A stretch of DNA of 31,533 bases, taken from positions 1 through 31,533 of the forward strand of contig JAZKAK010000031.1 of assembly GCA_040389165.1 (NCBI GenBank), read 5' to 3'. The notes under the pieces are model-generated. The model made no database searches, was not told the DNA's origin, and saw nothing but the letters and a program-made list of their open reading frames with translations. Made by a program: the position numbers and the translations under genes. This stretch comes from CAIOTO01 sp040389165. GTDB lineage: Bacteria > Pseudomonadota > Alphaproteobacteria > Paracaedibacterales > CAIOTO01. Within the stretch, counting starts at the first letter, position 1, and each line of letters opens with the position of its first letter. Of the stretch, positions 23,444 through 31,468 are shown one piece after another.

Positions 23444-24748
23444 ATGAACCTAATTAATATCAACGTTCCAGTTCTTGGAGAATCCGTAACCGAAGCAACT
23501 GTTGCTAAGTGGCTTAAAAAAGTAGGTGATGCTGTGATTATGGATGAAATCCTCGTAGAGCTTGAGACCGATAAAGTAACGCTAGAGATTACGGCGCCAT
23601 CCTCAGGCGTGCTGGCACATATGACTGCTGGCAAAGGAACTGTTGTGCAGATTGGTGCTATCTTAGGTGATATTGACTCAGAAGCGGTGGTCGAAACGCC
23701 TGCGGCAACGCCTCTTCCTGCCGCAACAGAAAAATCAGCAAGCTCGGCAACTATCACACGCATCGTTACAAAGATTGAACCTGTACTCTCGCCAAATACA
23801 AAAAAAATGGCTGAGGAGGCATCGTATTTATCACCTGCTGTTCGCAAGCATTTGGGTGACAATCAACTTGATGCGACAGATGTTCACGCAAGCAGACTAG
23901 ATGGACGTTTGACCAAGGCAGATGTGCTTAATCATGTGAATGATGGCGATAAAAAGAATGCTTCAGCTGCGATCATTGAAACAAACGCAGACGTTAACCC
24001 GCTTGAATTGTCATCACGCAGCAATCACGTTGTATCCCCCTCGGATGATCGATTGGAAGTACGTGTGCCATTGTCACGCCTTCGTTTGCGTGTGGCTGAG
24101 CGGCTCAAGTATGCACAAAACACAGCAGCTATTTTAACGACATTTAATGAAATCGACATGATAGCGGTTAAGCAATTACGTGATCGTTACAAGGATGTAT
24201 TTGAAAAGAAATATGGAATCAAGCTTGGTTTTATGTCGTTTTTTGTGAAAGCATGCGTACAAGCTCTAAAAGAAATTCCTATGGTGAATAGTCGCATCGA
24301 AGGCGATGAAATCGTCACGAATAACTATTGCGATATTGGTGTGGCGGTGTCAGCGCCGACAGGGCTTGTTGTGCCGATTATACGTGATGCCGAGTTGTTG
24401 GATTTGGCCGGCATTGAACGTGCTGTCGCAAGCTATGGCAAGAAAGCCAAAGATGGCAAACTAACCATGGAAGAAATGAGTGGTGGCACGTTCACGATTT
24501 CCAACGGCGGCGTGTTTGGGTCATTGTTTTCAACGCCGATTATTAATCCGCCACAGTCAGCCATTTTGGGCATGCATAAAATCCAAGATCGCCCGATGGC
24601 CGTCAATGGTCGTGTCGAAATTCGCCCGATGATGTATGTTGCATTGTCGTATGATCACCGATTGATCGATGGCCGCGAAGCGGTGACGTTTTTGGCGACA
24701 ATCAAGGATTGCGTTGAAAATCCCGGGCGGTTTTTGTTAGAGCTATAA
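23444..24748 (+). CDS. sucB: 2-oxoglutarate dehydrogenase E2, dihydrolipoyl succinyltransferase
   Basis: SucB forms the core of the 2-oxoglutarate dehydrogenase complex. The 434-aa protein has one N-terminal lipoyl domain (about 1-75) with the lipoylated lysine K44 in ETDKVTLE, a flexible Ala/Thr-rich linker, a peripheral subunit-binding domain (YLSPAVRKHLGD...GRLTKADVLNHV, about 126-165), and a C-terminal acyltransferase domain with catalytic H405 and D409 in YDHRLIDG. AAGGAA precedes the ATG. The E3 gene (lpd) that often follows is absent; MITE copies and a broken gene follow instead. Confidence 0.97.
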   Translation: MNLININVPVLGESVTEATVAKWLKKVGDAVIMDEILVELETDKVTLEITAPSSGVLAHMTAGKGTVVQIGAILGDIDSEAVVETPAATPLPAATEKSASSATITRIVTKIEPVLSPNTKKMAEEASYLSPAVRKHLGDNQLDATDVHASRLDGRLTKADVLNHVNDGDKKNASAAIIETNADVNPLELSSRSNHVVSPSDDRLEVRVPLSRLRLRVAERLKYAQNTAAILTTFNEIDMIAVKQLRDRYKDVFEKKYGIKLGFMSFFVKACVQALKEIPMVNSRIEGDEIVTNNYCDIGVAVSAPTGLVVPIIRDAELLDLAGIERAVASYGKKAKDGKLTMEEMSGGTFTISNGGVFGSLFSTPIINPPQSAILGMHKIQDRPMAVNGRVEIRPMMYVALSYDHRLIDGREAVTFLATIKDCVENPGRFLLEL

Positions 24749-24799
24749 GGGACTAAGTACCGTCTGAAAATTTTCGTTATTGTTCGCTGTGCGTGATAA

Positions 24800-24922
24800 T
24801 ACCAATTTCACTAAAGATTGATTGATGCAGCCTCCTGCGATGTCTGCGCTGCTCATTTACTTCAGTAAACTCCGCTGCTCGAATCTTGCAGACTTACCAC
24901 TCAAACTTTTTTGAAAATAGTA
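24800..24922 (-). mobile_element. MITE-like element, 123 bp, full copy (reversed)
   Basis: The element starts TACCAATTTCA and ends TTGAAAATAGTA, and is flanked by TAA on both sides (24797-24799 and 24923-24925), the complement of the TTA seen at the other two full copies. The length is again exactly 123 bp. It lies 51 bp after the sucB stop and 66 bp beyond the end of the broken gene at 24989. Confidence 0.87.
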
Positions 24923-24988
24923 TAATCTATACCTATTGCAAATGATTTTGCGCTCTGCAAGGGAAGGGGACATGTAAGGAGAGGTCTT

Positions 24989-25798
24989 CTAGCTAATATC
25001 CCCATTCATCGCTTGATCTATAAAATCTGGATCAAGCAAAACAGCTGGATTATTGAAAAGATTAAATACGAGTGAAGCGTTTATTGTTCCACGATCGTGT
25101 TTCCTTTGAAAAAGATGTGTGAATATATTTAGCTTATACCGTTTTCAAAAAGTTTTGAGTAGTAAGACATCAAAATTCGAGGTGCGCAGTGTACACTTGT
25201 ACATGAGCAACAGAGATATTGCAGAGGACTGCACTAATTGAAAGTTAGTGAAAATGGTATTAGCTGCATAAGGTAGTTCTTTAATTATATTTCCATCCAA
25301 ATGACTTGGAATATTTGTGTTTTTTGATAATGAATCCTTGGCGGTTAATGCAGGCGAGAATTTTCTTGCCCATTCAGTAAAAGTTAATGCTTCTTTAATT
25401 GTAGATTGTATTTTTGGTGGGATTTCATTCCACTTCGCCCAACTTCTTATGAAAGACGTAAAATCAGTAAATGTTGTTATGTCAAAAAAGCTTATAAACA
25501 TACATGTAAAATCTTCCCAATACAGTTTTTCGTCTGTTGTATGAATCAAAGCTGGTGAATTTGCATCATCGTCCTTTAACTGAGGTTTGGTATTTAGAAA
25601 TTCTGATATGTATTTTTTAGAAGGACTATCGAAGCCATGAAATTGAGATAAATATTTTGAGAGTTCATTTTTAAAGAAAATTTTGAGGCTTTTTACAGCA
25701 TCAGGGTAAGGCGTTTCTGCAGGTTCGGTTGATAGAAGATTTGCTAGTGCATGAATCAAGTTGGCGCGGCCTTTCATTGAGTAAAATATCTGATACAT
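24989..25798 (-). pseudogene. unknown protein gene interrupted by a MITE
   Basis: I do not recognise this protein. The frame begins near 25798 (MYQIFYSMKGRAN; other ATGs at 25834 and 25777 are possible, none with a good ribosome-binding site) and reads about 180 codons of soluble, helical-looking sequence to 25260. There it enters a MITE (25137-25259) and stops at a TGA inside it (25145-25147). Removing the MITE and one TTA repeat joins KELPYAA to KLNIFTHLF without frame change, and the frame then runs 40-odd more codons (including NASLVFNLFNNPAVLLDPDF) to TAG at 24989-24991, giving about 227 aa. As it stands the product would lose the native C-terminus and gain about 38 MITE-encoded residues, so it may still be made. 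A palindromic repeat lies directly upstream. Confidence 0.75.
25137..25259 (+). mobile_element. MITE-like element, 123 bp, inserted in a gene
   Basis: The termini are TACCGTTTTCA and TGAAAATGGTA, which pair with one mismatch as 11-bp terminal inverted repeats. TTA flanks both ends (25134-25136 and 25260-25262). Element plus duplication is 126 bp, a multiple of three, and deletion restores the host reading frame. This is the best evidence in the window that the family moved as a unit. Confidence 0.9.
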
Positions 25799-25831
25799 TA
25801 TTAATTTCGATTTTAATGTGAATAAATAAAT

Positions 25832-25994
25832 CATGCTACCCGTCACTTTTTGTCACTCCACCCTTGTCATTCCCGCGGAGGCGGGAATCCAGAAAAGCCC
25901 CTTTAAAAACCGTGAGTTTGGGGAGAGCTAAACAGCCTGGATCCCCGCCTCCGCGGGAATGACAGTAAGAAAAATAAAAGTGACGGGTAGCATG
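25832..25994. repeat. nested inverted repeat with dRS3-like hairpins
   Basis: The outer arms are perfect 19-bp inverted repeats CATGCTACCCGTCACTTTT (25832-25850) and its complement (25976-25994). Inside them are 27-bp arms (25866-25892 and 25937-25963, with one mismatch), each holding the small hairpin TTCCCGCGGAGGCGGGAA. The whole 163-bp region could fold as one long cruciform. It lies upstream of the broken gene; apparent start codons for that gene at 25834 and 25846 fall within its left outer arm and are probably not real. The rest of the 25847-26090 gap shows no gene. Confidence 0.85.
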
Positions 25995-26090
25995 GAAATA
26001 AATTGCATAGCAGCATAATTAGCGTCAAGTATATTCGGTCGTGAACCAGTAAAATTAGTACATAATCGTATTTCTGAAAATAAATTAATA

Positions 26091-26121
26091 AAAAAGGCAC
26101 AGATAAAATCTATGCCTTTTT
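26091..26121 (-). terminator. hfq terminator, possibly bidirectional
   Basis: Read on the minus strand, AAAGGCA-TAGA pairs with TCTG-TGCCTTT around a short loop (one internal mismatch) and is followed by a T run. It lies 24 bp after the hfq stop codon. On the plus strand the stem is also followed by Ts, so it may work both ways. Confidence 0.8.
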
Positions 26122-26145
26122 AGATGTGAGTTATAAACCTAAATC

Positions 26146-26433
26146 TTACTCAGAATCGGATTCATATTCCTCGTCAATTGAAATCGTAACTTCACTTTGG
26201 TGATTGTTTTCAAAAAGCGAAATAGGGCCTTGAGGCATTATTGTTGAAATTGCATGTTTGTAAACGAGCTGTGAGTGCCCTTCACGGCGAAGCAACATTG
26301 TTGATTGATCAAACCATGTCACAATACCTTGTAGTTTCACGCCATTTATTAAAAATACAGTCAAAGGTGTTTTGTTTTTACGAACATGATTTAAGAAAAC
26401 ATCTTGTACGTTAACGGGCTTCTCTCCGGCCAT
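26146..26433 (-). CDS. hfq: RNA chaperone Hfq
   Basis: Hfq is the hexameric Sm-like protein that pairs small RNAs with mRNAs. The 95-aa protein has the Sm1 region (VFLNHVRKNKTPLTVFLINGVKLQGIVTWFD) and the Sm2 motif YKHAIST, with a proximal-face Q-rich/N-terminal arm starting NVQDVFL. The C-terminus is a short acidic tail (DEEYESDSE). AGGAA stands about 10 bases before the ATG. In many Alphaproteobacteria hflX follows hfq; here it does not, and a terminator follows directly. Confidence 0.96.
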   Translation of the reverse strand: MAGEKPVNVQDVFLNHVRKNKTPLTVFLINGVKLQGIVTWFDQSTMLLRREGHSQLVYKHAISTIMPQGPISLFENNHQSEVTISIDEEYESDSE

Positions 26434-26601
26434 CTATCATTATTCCTTGTTATCTTTACTAAAATTTGATATTAATCTCGCTTTTTTCAATCTGCAAGTG
26501 AAAAAAATAGGATAAGTCAAATTATTCCAACAATTGCTTTGTTTTTGTGGCTAAAAAATAATTTGTTTGCTTAAAGTGCTTCCTTATGATGAGTGTATCC
26601 C

Positions 26602-26630
26602 TTGATAACAAGATCTGTTAAGATTTTAAA
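26602..26630 (+). promoter_or_regulatory. candidate sodB promoter
   Basis: A TTGATA box and a TTTAAA box are separated by 17 bases, 36 bp before the sodB ATG. This matches sigma70 spacing, but the -10 is a poor match in AT-rich sequence, so the call is weak. The 232-bp divergent gap to hfq must hold promoters for both genes. Confidence 0.3.
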
Positions 26631-26665
26631 AATGTTTAAATTCACCTCTTTCAGGAGTTAACATC

Positions 26666-27283
26666 ATGTTTGAACTGCCCCCACTGCCTTATGCAAAGAA
26701 CGCACTTGAACCACACATAAGTGCAAATACACTCTCTTTTCATCATGAAAAACATCACCAGACGTATGTAACGAATTTGAATAATCTTATTCCAAACACT
26801 GAATTTGCAACCCTTTCACTTGAAGAAATTATCGTAAAGTCAGCAGGCGCATCAGGTCACCCAGGTATCTTTAATAATGCTGCACAAGTATGGAATCACA
26901 CATTCTATTGGAATTGCATGCAAGCGAATGGCGGTGGCACACCAAGTAGTGCATTAGCTGATCAGATCACACGTGATTTTGGATCGTTTGATGCTTTCCG
27001 TAGTGAATTCAAGCAAGCAGCACTTACGCAGTTTGGCAGTGGTTGGGCATGGCTTGTCATGAGTGCCGAGGGTAAGCTCGTCATTACGAAAACCGGTAAC
27101 GCGGATTGCCCATTGGCGCATGGTCAAACAGCCTTATTAACGATCGATGTATGGGAACACGCGTACTATCTTGATTTCCAAAATCGTCGTGCAGATTATG
27201 CCGAGACGTTTTTAACATCACTTGTTAATTGGAATTTTGTCGCAGCTAACTTTGCGAAAGCATCGGCCTTAAAAGCGGCTTAA
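26666..27283 (+). CDS. sodB: superoxide dismutase (Fe type)
   Basis: This cytosolic enzyme converts superoxide to peroxide and oxygen. The 205-aa protein has all four metal ligands: H26 in SFHHEKHHQTY, H78 in VWNHTFYW, D161 and H165 in DVWEHAYYLD. Fe- and Mn-type enzymes are close relatives; AQVWNHTFYW together with the QFGSGWAW segment (122-129) favours the Fe type common in Proteobacteria. AGGAG lies 8 bases before the ATG. Its stop overlaps the start of the next gene (TAATG). Confidence 0.96.
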   Translation: MFELPPLPYAKNALEPHISANTLSFHHEKHHQTYVTNLNNLIPNTEFATLSLEEIIVKSAGASGHPGIFNNAAQVWNHTFYWNCMQANGGGTPSSALADQITRDFGSFDAFRSEFKQAALTQFGSGWAWLVMSAEGKLVITKTGNADCPLAHGQTALLTIDVWEHAYYLDFQNRRADYAETFLTSLVNWNFVAANFAKASALKAA

Positions 27284-27684
27284 TGCTTACAGGTTTATTC
27301 TGTTTAGGGGCGCTGCTTGCTTTGTATTTATCTTGGCAAGATTGGCGTACTCAGTCGATTCCACTATGGGGATTGTTGGCATGGGTTGCTTTATGTGCGT
27401 TCTCAGCATTTTATGGCACCCCATCGTGTATGGCGTTTTCTCTATTATTTGGGGTATCCATTTGCCTTGCAGTATATCAATACCTTCGCAAACAAGAGCT
27501 TATCGGATTAGCAGATCTTATTGTATTAACATCCCTTTCAGCATGGATTGACGTAAGCAAATTACCAGCCTTATTTTTGCTTTGTGGCACGCTTGGTATT
27601 CTTGCTACCGTCGTTTTAAAGAATAAGCGTTTCCCGTTTTTATCGGTACTCTTTTTGGCTGCAGCAATTCTTACTTTATTTTAA
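27283..27684 (+). CDS. A24-type prepilin peptidase-like membrane protein
   Basis: The 133-aa protein is almost entirely hydrophobic, with four or five membrane helices. It matches the catalytic half of A24 aspartic peptidases: D20 in SWQDWRTQSIPLW (family form DxRxxxIPN) and D78 in IGLADLIVL (family form GxGDxKL, here without the second glycine or the lysine). There is no N-terminal methylase domain, as in CpaA/TadV-type enzymes that process pilins. It starts by a TAATG overlap with sodB and ends 13 bases before pgk, an unusual setting. The altered second motif leaves activity uncertain. Confidence 0.7.
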   Translation: MLTGLFCLGALLALYLSWQDWRTQSIPLWGLLAWVALCAFSAFYGTPSCMAFSLLFGVSICLAVYQYLRKQELIGLADLIVLTSLSAWIDVSKLPALFLLCGTLGILATVVLKNKRFPFLSVLFLAAAILTLF

Positions 27685-27697
27685 AAGGATCACTTTA

Positions 27698-28927
27698 ATG
27701 AAAATTCTTGATACACAATTGGCCAGCACATTAACAGGCAAACGTGTTCTCGTGCGCGTTGATTGGAATGTGCCCTGTCAGGACGGCGTAATAACGGATG
27801 CAACGCGTCTTATCAATACACGTGAAACATTGGCGTTGTTGAAAACGCATGGGGCTAAAGTTATCGTGCTTGCACATTTCGGCAGACCAACGCTTGCGAA
27901 GAAGGCATTCAAAGAACCAAAGGCCACAACTGACTTACGTATTGTTGAGGATGCATTTTCGTTTAAGCCCTTGCTTGCCGAAATACAAAGGACATTAGGA
28001 TTTAATTTTGATTTTTGCGAGGATCCATTATCAGCAGAAGGTTTTGATCAAATTCATGCTATGCAAAACGGTGAATGTGTTTTGTGCGAGAATATCCGTT
28101 TCTTTGGTGCAGAAGAGGCAAATAACAACATGTTTGCAATTGCACTTTCGGCGTGCGCGGATATTTATATAAACGAAGCTTTTTCATGCAGCCACCGCGC
28201 CCATGCATCTGTGGAAGCCATCGCACATTATTTGCCGTCGTATGCGGGTATCGGATTGGCACGTGAAGTTTCGTACCTTGATAATGCCTTTGTTAATCCA
28301 GAACGCCCTCTGTGGGTCATTGTGGGTGGATCTAAGGTGTCAACGAAGATTGACCTGCTGATGAATCTTTCACAAAAGGTAGATGGTTTGATTATTGGCG
28401 GTGCCATGGCAAATACGTTTTTCAAAGCCAAAGGAATTAGCGTTGGTCAATCGCTCGTTGAAGATGATTACGTTGAAACCGCACGTGCTATTTTAAACGC
28501 AGCAACGGTCGAAATTGTTTTACCGTATGACCGACTTGCGGTTGAGACACTGTCATTCACAGAAAAAATGGACGTCATCTCTTTTGATTATGACAAGGTG
28601 CCTGAAACCTATTCTGTGTTCGATATTGGTGAAAAATCCCGGGCGCTGTTCGTTGAAAAATTGCAAGGTGCCAGCACCATTATTTGGAACGGCCCTGTTG
28701 GTATGTTTGAATTGGATGCATTTGCGGGTGGCAGCAACTCGATTGCGCACGCATTGGCGGAGCTAACACAAAAGGGCGTGCTCACCTTGGCTGGCGGCGG
28801 CGATACGCTGGCGACGCTTGCTAAGGCTGGCGTTATTGATCAGCTTTCGTATTGCTCGACCGCTGGCGGTGCGTTTTTGGAATGCTTAGAGGGCAAAGTA
28901 TTGCCGGGCATTGCAGCACTGGGGTGA
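27698..28927 (+). CDS. pgk: phosphoglycerate kinase
   Basis: Pgk transfers phosphate between 1,3-bisphosphoglycerate and ADP in glycolysis or gluconeogenesis. The 409-aa protein is slightly long for the family (about 390-400). It has the N-terminal substrate region RVDWNVP (20-26) and HFGRP, the CSHRAHAS motif, the hinge-side VGGSKVSTK lysine loop and the nucleotide-binding GGGDTLATL near the C-terminus. AAGGA stands 9 bases upstream. It is third in the sodB series and ends 7 bp from the convergent brnQ. Confidence 0.97.
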   Translation: MKILDTQLASTLTGKRVLVRVDWNVPCQDGVITDATRLINTRETLALLKTHGAKVIVLAHFGRPTLAKKAFKEPKATTDLRIVEDAFSFKPLLAEIQRTLGFNFDFCEDPLSAEGFDQIHAMQNGECVLCENIRFFGAEEANNNMFAIALSACADIYINEAFSCSHRAHASVEAIAHYLPSYAGIGLAREVSYLDNAFVNPERPLWVIVGGSKVSTKIDLLMNLSQKVDGLIIGGAMANTFFKAKGISVGQSLVEDDYVETARAILNAATVEIVLPYDRLAVETLSFTEKMDVISFDYDKVPETYSVFDIGEKSRALFVEKLQGASTIIWNGPVGMFELDAFAGGSNSIAHALAELTQKGVLTLAGGGDTLATLAKAGVIDQLSYCSTAGGAFLECLEGKVLPGIAALG

Positions 28928-28934
28928 GGTGACC

Positions 28935-30071
28935 TCAAAGAAACATCCTTGCAATCATGATTGCCGTCACGCCATAAAACACAATCATTTTTCCCCGATG
29001 CGGTTTTGGATGCAGCAAACTAAATAACGTAAGCAGTATTACCCCTGGGTAAATCACATTCAAAATGGGTACCAAAATTGCTGTAATGCCTGAAAAATCA
29101 AGTAACGACATCAAAAATGCCGTGCCCGTCGTAAGCGCAAGCATAACTGTCTTTGAAACTCGATCTTTGCTAATCATTCTTAAGAAATTCGCAAAGAGTG
29201 TATTAAGCGCAACGGCAGTCGCAAGGCAAGACGCAATCATCATAATGGCAATTACCACTGTTGATACCGTTCCGAAAAGGTGCCTTGTTATTTCAGGCAA
29301 TGCGTGTGTTGCAGGAATATTTTGCAGCAGTCCTTTATAGGTTGCCCCTAAATAGACAAGTCCTGCATACGCCAAGGCAATAGCACTTGCGCCGATCAAA
29401 CTTGATTTAGCTGAAATCCAAAATACGTCCTTCTCACTGGTACCTGGAGGGCAATTTTGCCCAATATACTTAAAAATAAGTGCTGAAAAGAAAAAACCTG
29501 CGAACAGATCCATTGTTTGATAACCCTGCACCAAACCACACTTTATTGCTTCTAATAGAGGCAAATCAACGTGTACCATAGGCGGCGCTTGATAGATTGC
29601 ATACATGATAATTACAGCCAGTGAAATCAGCTTAACAGGCGTAATGTACGTTCCTAAAATCGATAGCATTTGCGAATCTTTTAGACCAATTAAGAAGCAT
29701 AAGCTTGTGAAAAATGCGGCAAAGACCCATAACGAGAGCGTCGGAAAAAGGGTGCTCACCCCACCATATGCAACAGTAACGCAACGCGGCACAACGCCAA
29801 AAGAACCCAGTAATGCTAGAATAACGAGCGGCACTAAAATGCGCGCCCCAAAACCTAATTCGTCAAAGAAAGCTTGGTAAGAGCCTTTGTAGCGCTTAAT
29901 CGCGAAAACGCCAGCAAAAGGCAAAAGAATACCGCTTATGAAAATGCCTAAAAAGCCAAGGCTCCATAAGCTATTGGTTTCTTGACCAATTTGAAGAGGA
30001 AAAACAAGGTTGCCTGAGCCAAAGAACATGGCAAAAATGGCAAATCCCAATGTGAATGGGTTGGTGTGCAT
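28935..30071 (-). CDS. brnQ: branched-chain amino acid:cation symporter, BrnQ/LIVCS family
   Basis: BrnQ imports leucine, isoleucine and valine with Na+ or H+. The 378-aa protein has about a dozen hydrophobic segments and the family N-terminus GFAIFAMFFGSGNLVFPLQIG (9-29, core FGSGNLVFP). It is shorter than E. coli BrnQ (about 440 aa), mostly in loops and the C-terminus. I chose the ATG at 30071 since the family starts close to this motif; 12 upstream in-frame codons look non-coding. Uptake of branched-chain amino acids would suit a host-dependent bacterium. Confidence 0.92.
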   Translation of the reverse strand: MHTNPFTLGFAIFAMFFGSGNLVFPLQIGQETNSLWSLGFLGIFISGILLPFAGVFAIKRYKGSYQAFFDELGFGARILVPLVILALLGSFGVVPRCVTVAYGGVSTLFPTLSLWVFAAFFTSLCFLIGLKDSQMLSILGTYITPVKLISLAVIIMYAIYQAPPMVHVDLPLLEAIKCGLVQGYQTMDLFAGFFFSALIFKYIGQNCPPGTSEKDVFWISAKSSLIGASAIALAYAGLVYLGATYKGLLQNIPATHALPEITRHLFGTVSTVVIAIMMIASCLATAVALNTLFANFLRMISKDRVSKTVMLALTTGTAFLMSLLDFSGITAILVPILNVIYPGVILLTLFSLLHPKPHRGKMIVFYGVTAIMIARMFL

Positions 30072-30107
30072 GGTGTACTCTCTTATGTCAAGTGGGCTAA
30101 TGGTCAC

Positions 30108-30370
30108 TTGTTAAGGTGTTATTCTATAAATTAGTTAAAACAGGGGGATGTGAAAAATCAATTGATGTGGCCTAAGCCACATTATGCATAACGACCAATA
30201 CGTCGCTGAAATGGAGGCAAGAAAATGCATCATCGCTAAAAGTCGATTTTGAAAGGATACCAAAGATGTATAAATGCATGTTCATATCTATTTAGTGTCA
30301 TATTGGTGAGGGTATGTCAAATGTTATCTGTTTTTCGGAATAAAACGACGTAATATCTTGTTTTTCGCCT
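30108..30370. other. gap between brnQ and the symporter, with one hairpin
   Basis: In these 263 bp I see no gene. There is a perfect 7-bp stem ATGTGGC-CTAA-GCCACAT at 30165-30182 but no T run directly after it on either strand. It lies downstream of the minus-strand symporter and upstream of brnQ. Confidence 0.4.
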
Positions 30371-31468
30371 CTACGAAGTGCGTATCTTTTTGAAAACACG
30401 CTGGATAATCAACGCAAATGCGCCATTCCCCATCACATTCGCGGCTGTTCCAAACGGATCTTGCAGCACATAAAGGGTCGTTAGAATGCTCAGCATTTCA
30501 GGGCTAAATCCCAAATAGGTCTGCAACACGGGTAACACGACAAATACACTTGCGCCTGGAATACCTACACACGACAGCTTTGCCATTGAAAAAGAAAAGG
30601 CAAGTGGAATGAAGACGGCAAGGTCAGGCCATGGCATCCCGAAAATTGACAATAACGACAGTGCCATCATTAAAATAATCAAATCATCGCCAAGCATATG
30701 AATGTTGGCAGTGGAGGGAATAATAAGATCTGCAAAGTTCTTGTCTGACGTCGTGGTCTCGACACAGCGCAAGGTAACAGGCATGGTTGCAGCCGATGAC
30801 ATCGTGCTAAATCCTGTTAATCCAGCAGGCAGCATGGTTTTTAGATACCCCACTGCTTTTTTCACATTACACTTTGACGCTAAAAGGTAAAGTGCTGAGA
30901 TGTACGTAACAACCAAGAGCATGCTCAGTAAAAATACTTTTCCATATTGCTGAAATAAATGAACGAGCGCATCGTCATAGCTTAGCTTTAGGCAAAAACC
31001 AAAAACATAAAGCGGTAGCAAGGGGATGAAAATCTTACTCAATAGCATGCTTACGTTATCGCTTAACCAAATAGATGCGCTTTTTAGCGTCATGCGAATA
31101 GAATTTTCGTGATTCAGGCAATTGAGCAATAACCCGCAACACACGCCGGCAAGCATAGCTTTTTCTGTGCCGATTAGATTTGGAAAACCAAACTTGAAAT
31201 TAACAGTTACAACGGTGGCAAATTTTAGTGCAAAATCGGGGCATTGCTCCACCCCTGCGAATGGTAAGGCTGCCTTACTAAAAAAATAAGAGGTTGTTAG
31301 CGCAAGGCAATTTGAAACGGTAACGCCCAGAAAAATAAGCAGCAATAGCGTGATTGAGCCACGCTCTATGTTTACAAGCGCGCGTAGAATAAAACTAAAC
31401 ACGATAAGTGGCAGCACGAATAGTAAAATTTCGATAAAACACGAGCTGACTGTATAGAAAAAACACAC
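30371..31468 (-). CDS. dicarboxylate/amino acid:cation symporter (DAACS), N-terminus short
   Basis: The 365-aa membrane protein belongs to the SDF/DAACS family (GltP/DctA-like) that imports glutamate, aspartate or C4-dicarboxylates with cations. It has the serine-rich hairpin GFSTMSSAATMPVTLRCVE (family form AFSTxSSAATLP), the GIPGASVFVVLPVL re-entrant loop and the DPFGTAANVMGNG substrate motif (family form DxxRTxxNVxGD, here with G for R/T and N in place of the GD aspartate). The alignment begins in the second helix, so about 45 residues of the usual N-terminus, including helix 1, are missing. The GTG start at 31468 is the only candidate before an in-frame stop about 35 bases upstream. A frameshift, a truncated gene or a divergent transporter are all possible. 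Confidence 0.8.
   Translation of the reverse strand: MCFFYTVSSCFIEILLFVLPLIVFSFILRALVNIERGSITLLLLIFLGVTVSNCLALTTSYFFSKAALPFAGVEQCPDFALKFATVVTVNFKFGFPNLIGTEKAMLAGVCCGLLLNCLNHENSIRMTLKSASIWLSDNVSMLLSKIFIPLLPLYVFGFCLKLSYDDALVHLFQQYGKVFLLSMLLVVTYISALYLLASKCNVKKAVGYLKTMLPAGLTGFSTMSSAATMPVTLRCVETTTSDKNFADLIIPSTANIHMLGDDLIILMMALSLLSIFGMPWPDLAVFIPLAFSFSMAKLSCVGIPGASVFVVLPVLQTYLGFSPEMLSILTTLYVLQDPFGTAANVMGNGAFALIIQRVFKKIRTS

Noticed and set aside
25137..25259. TA-only target duplication (IS630/mariner type) for the MITE
   Set aside because: All three full copies have the same extra base beyond TA as a direct repeat (TTA/TTA or TAA/TAA), and assuming a TA duplication leaves a stop codon at the rebuilt gene junction, whereas TTA restores the frame.
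30165..30182. Hairpin as a terminator for the symporter gene
   Set aside because: The stem is perfect but no T run follows directly on the minus strand, so termination is not supported.
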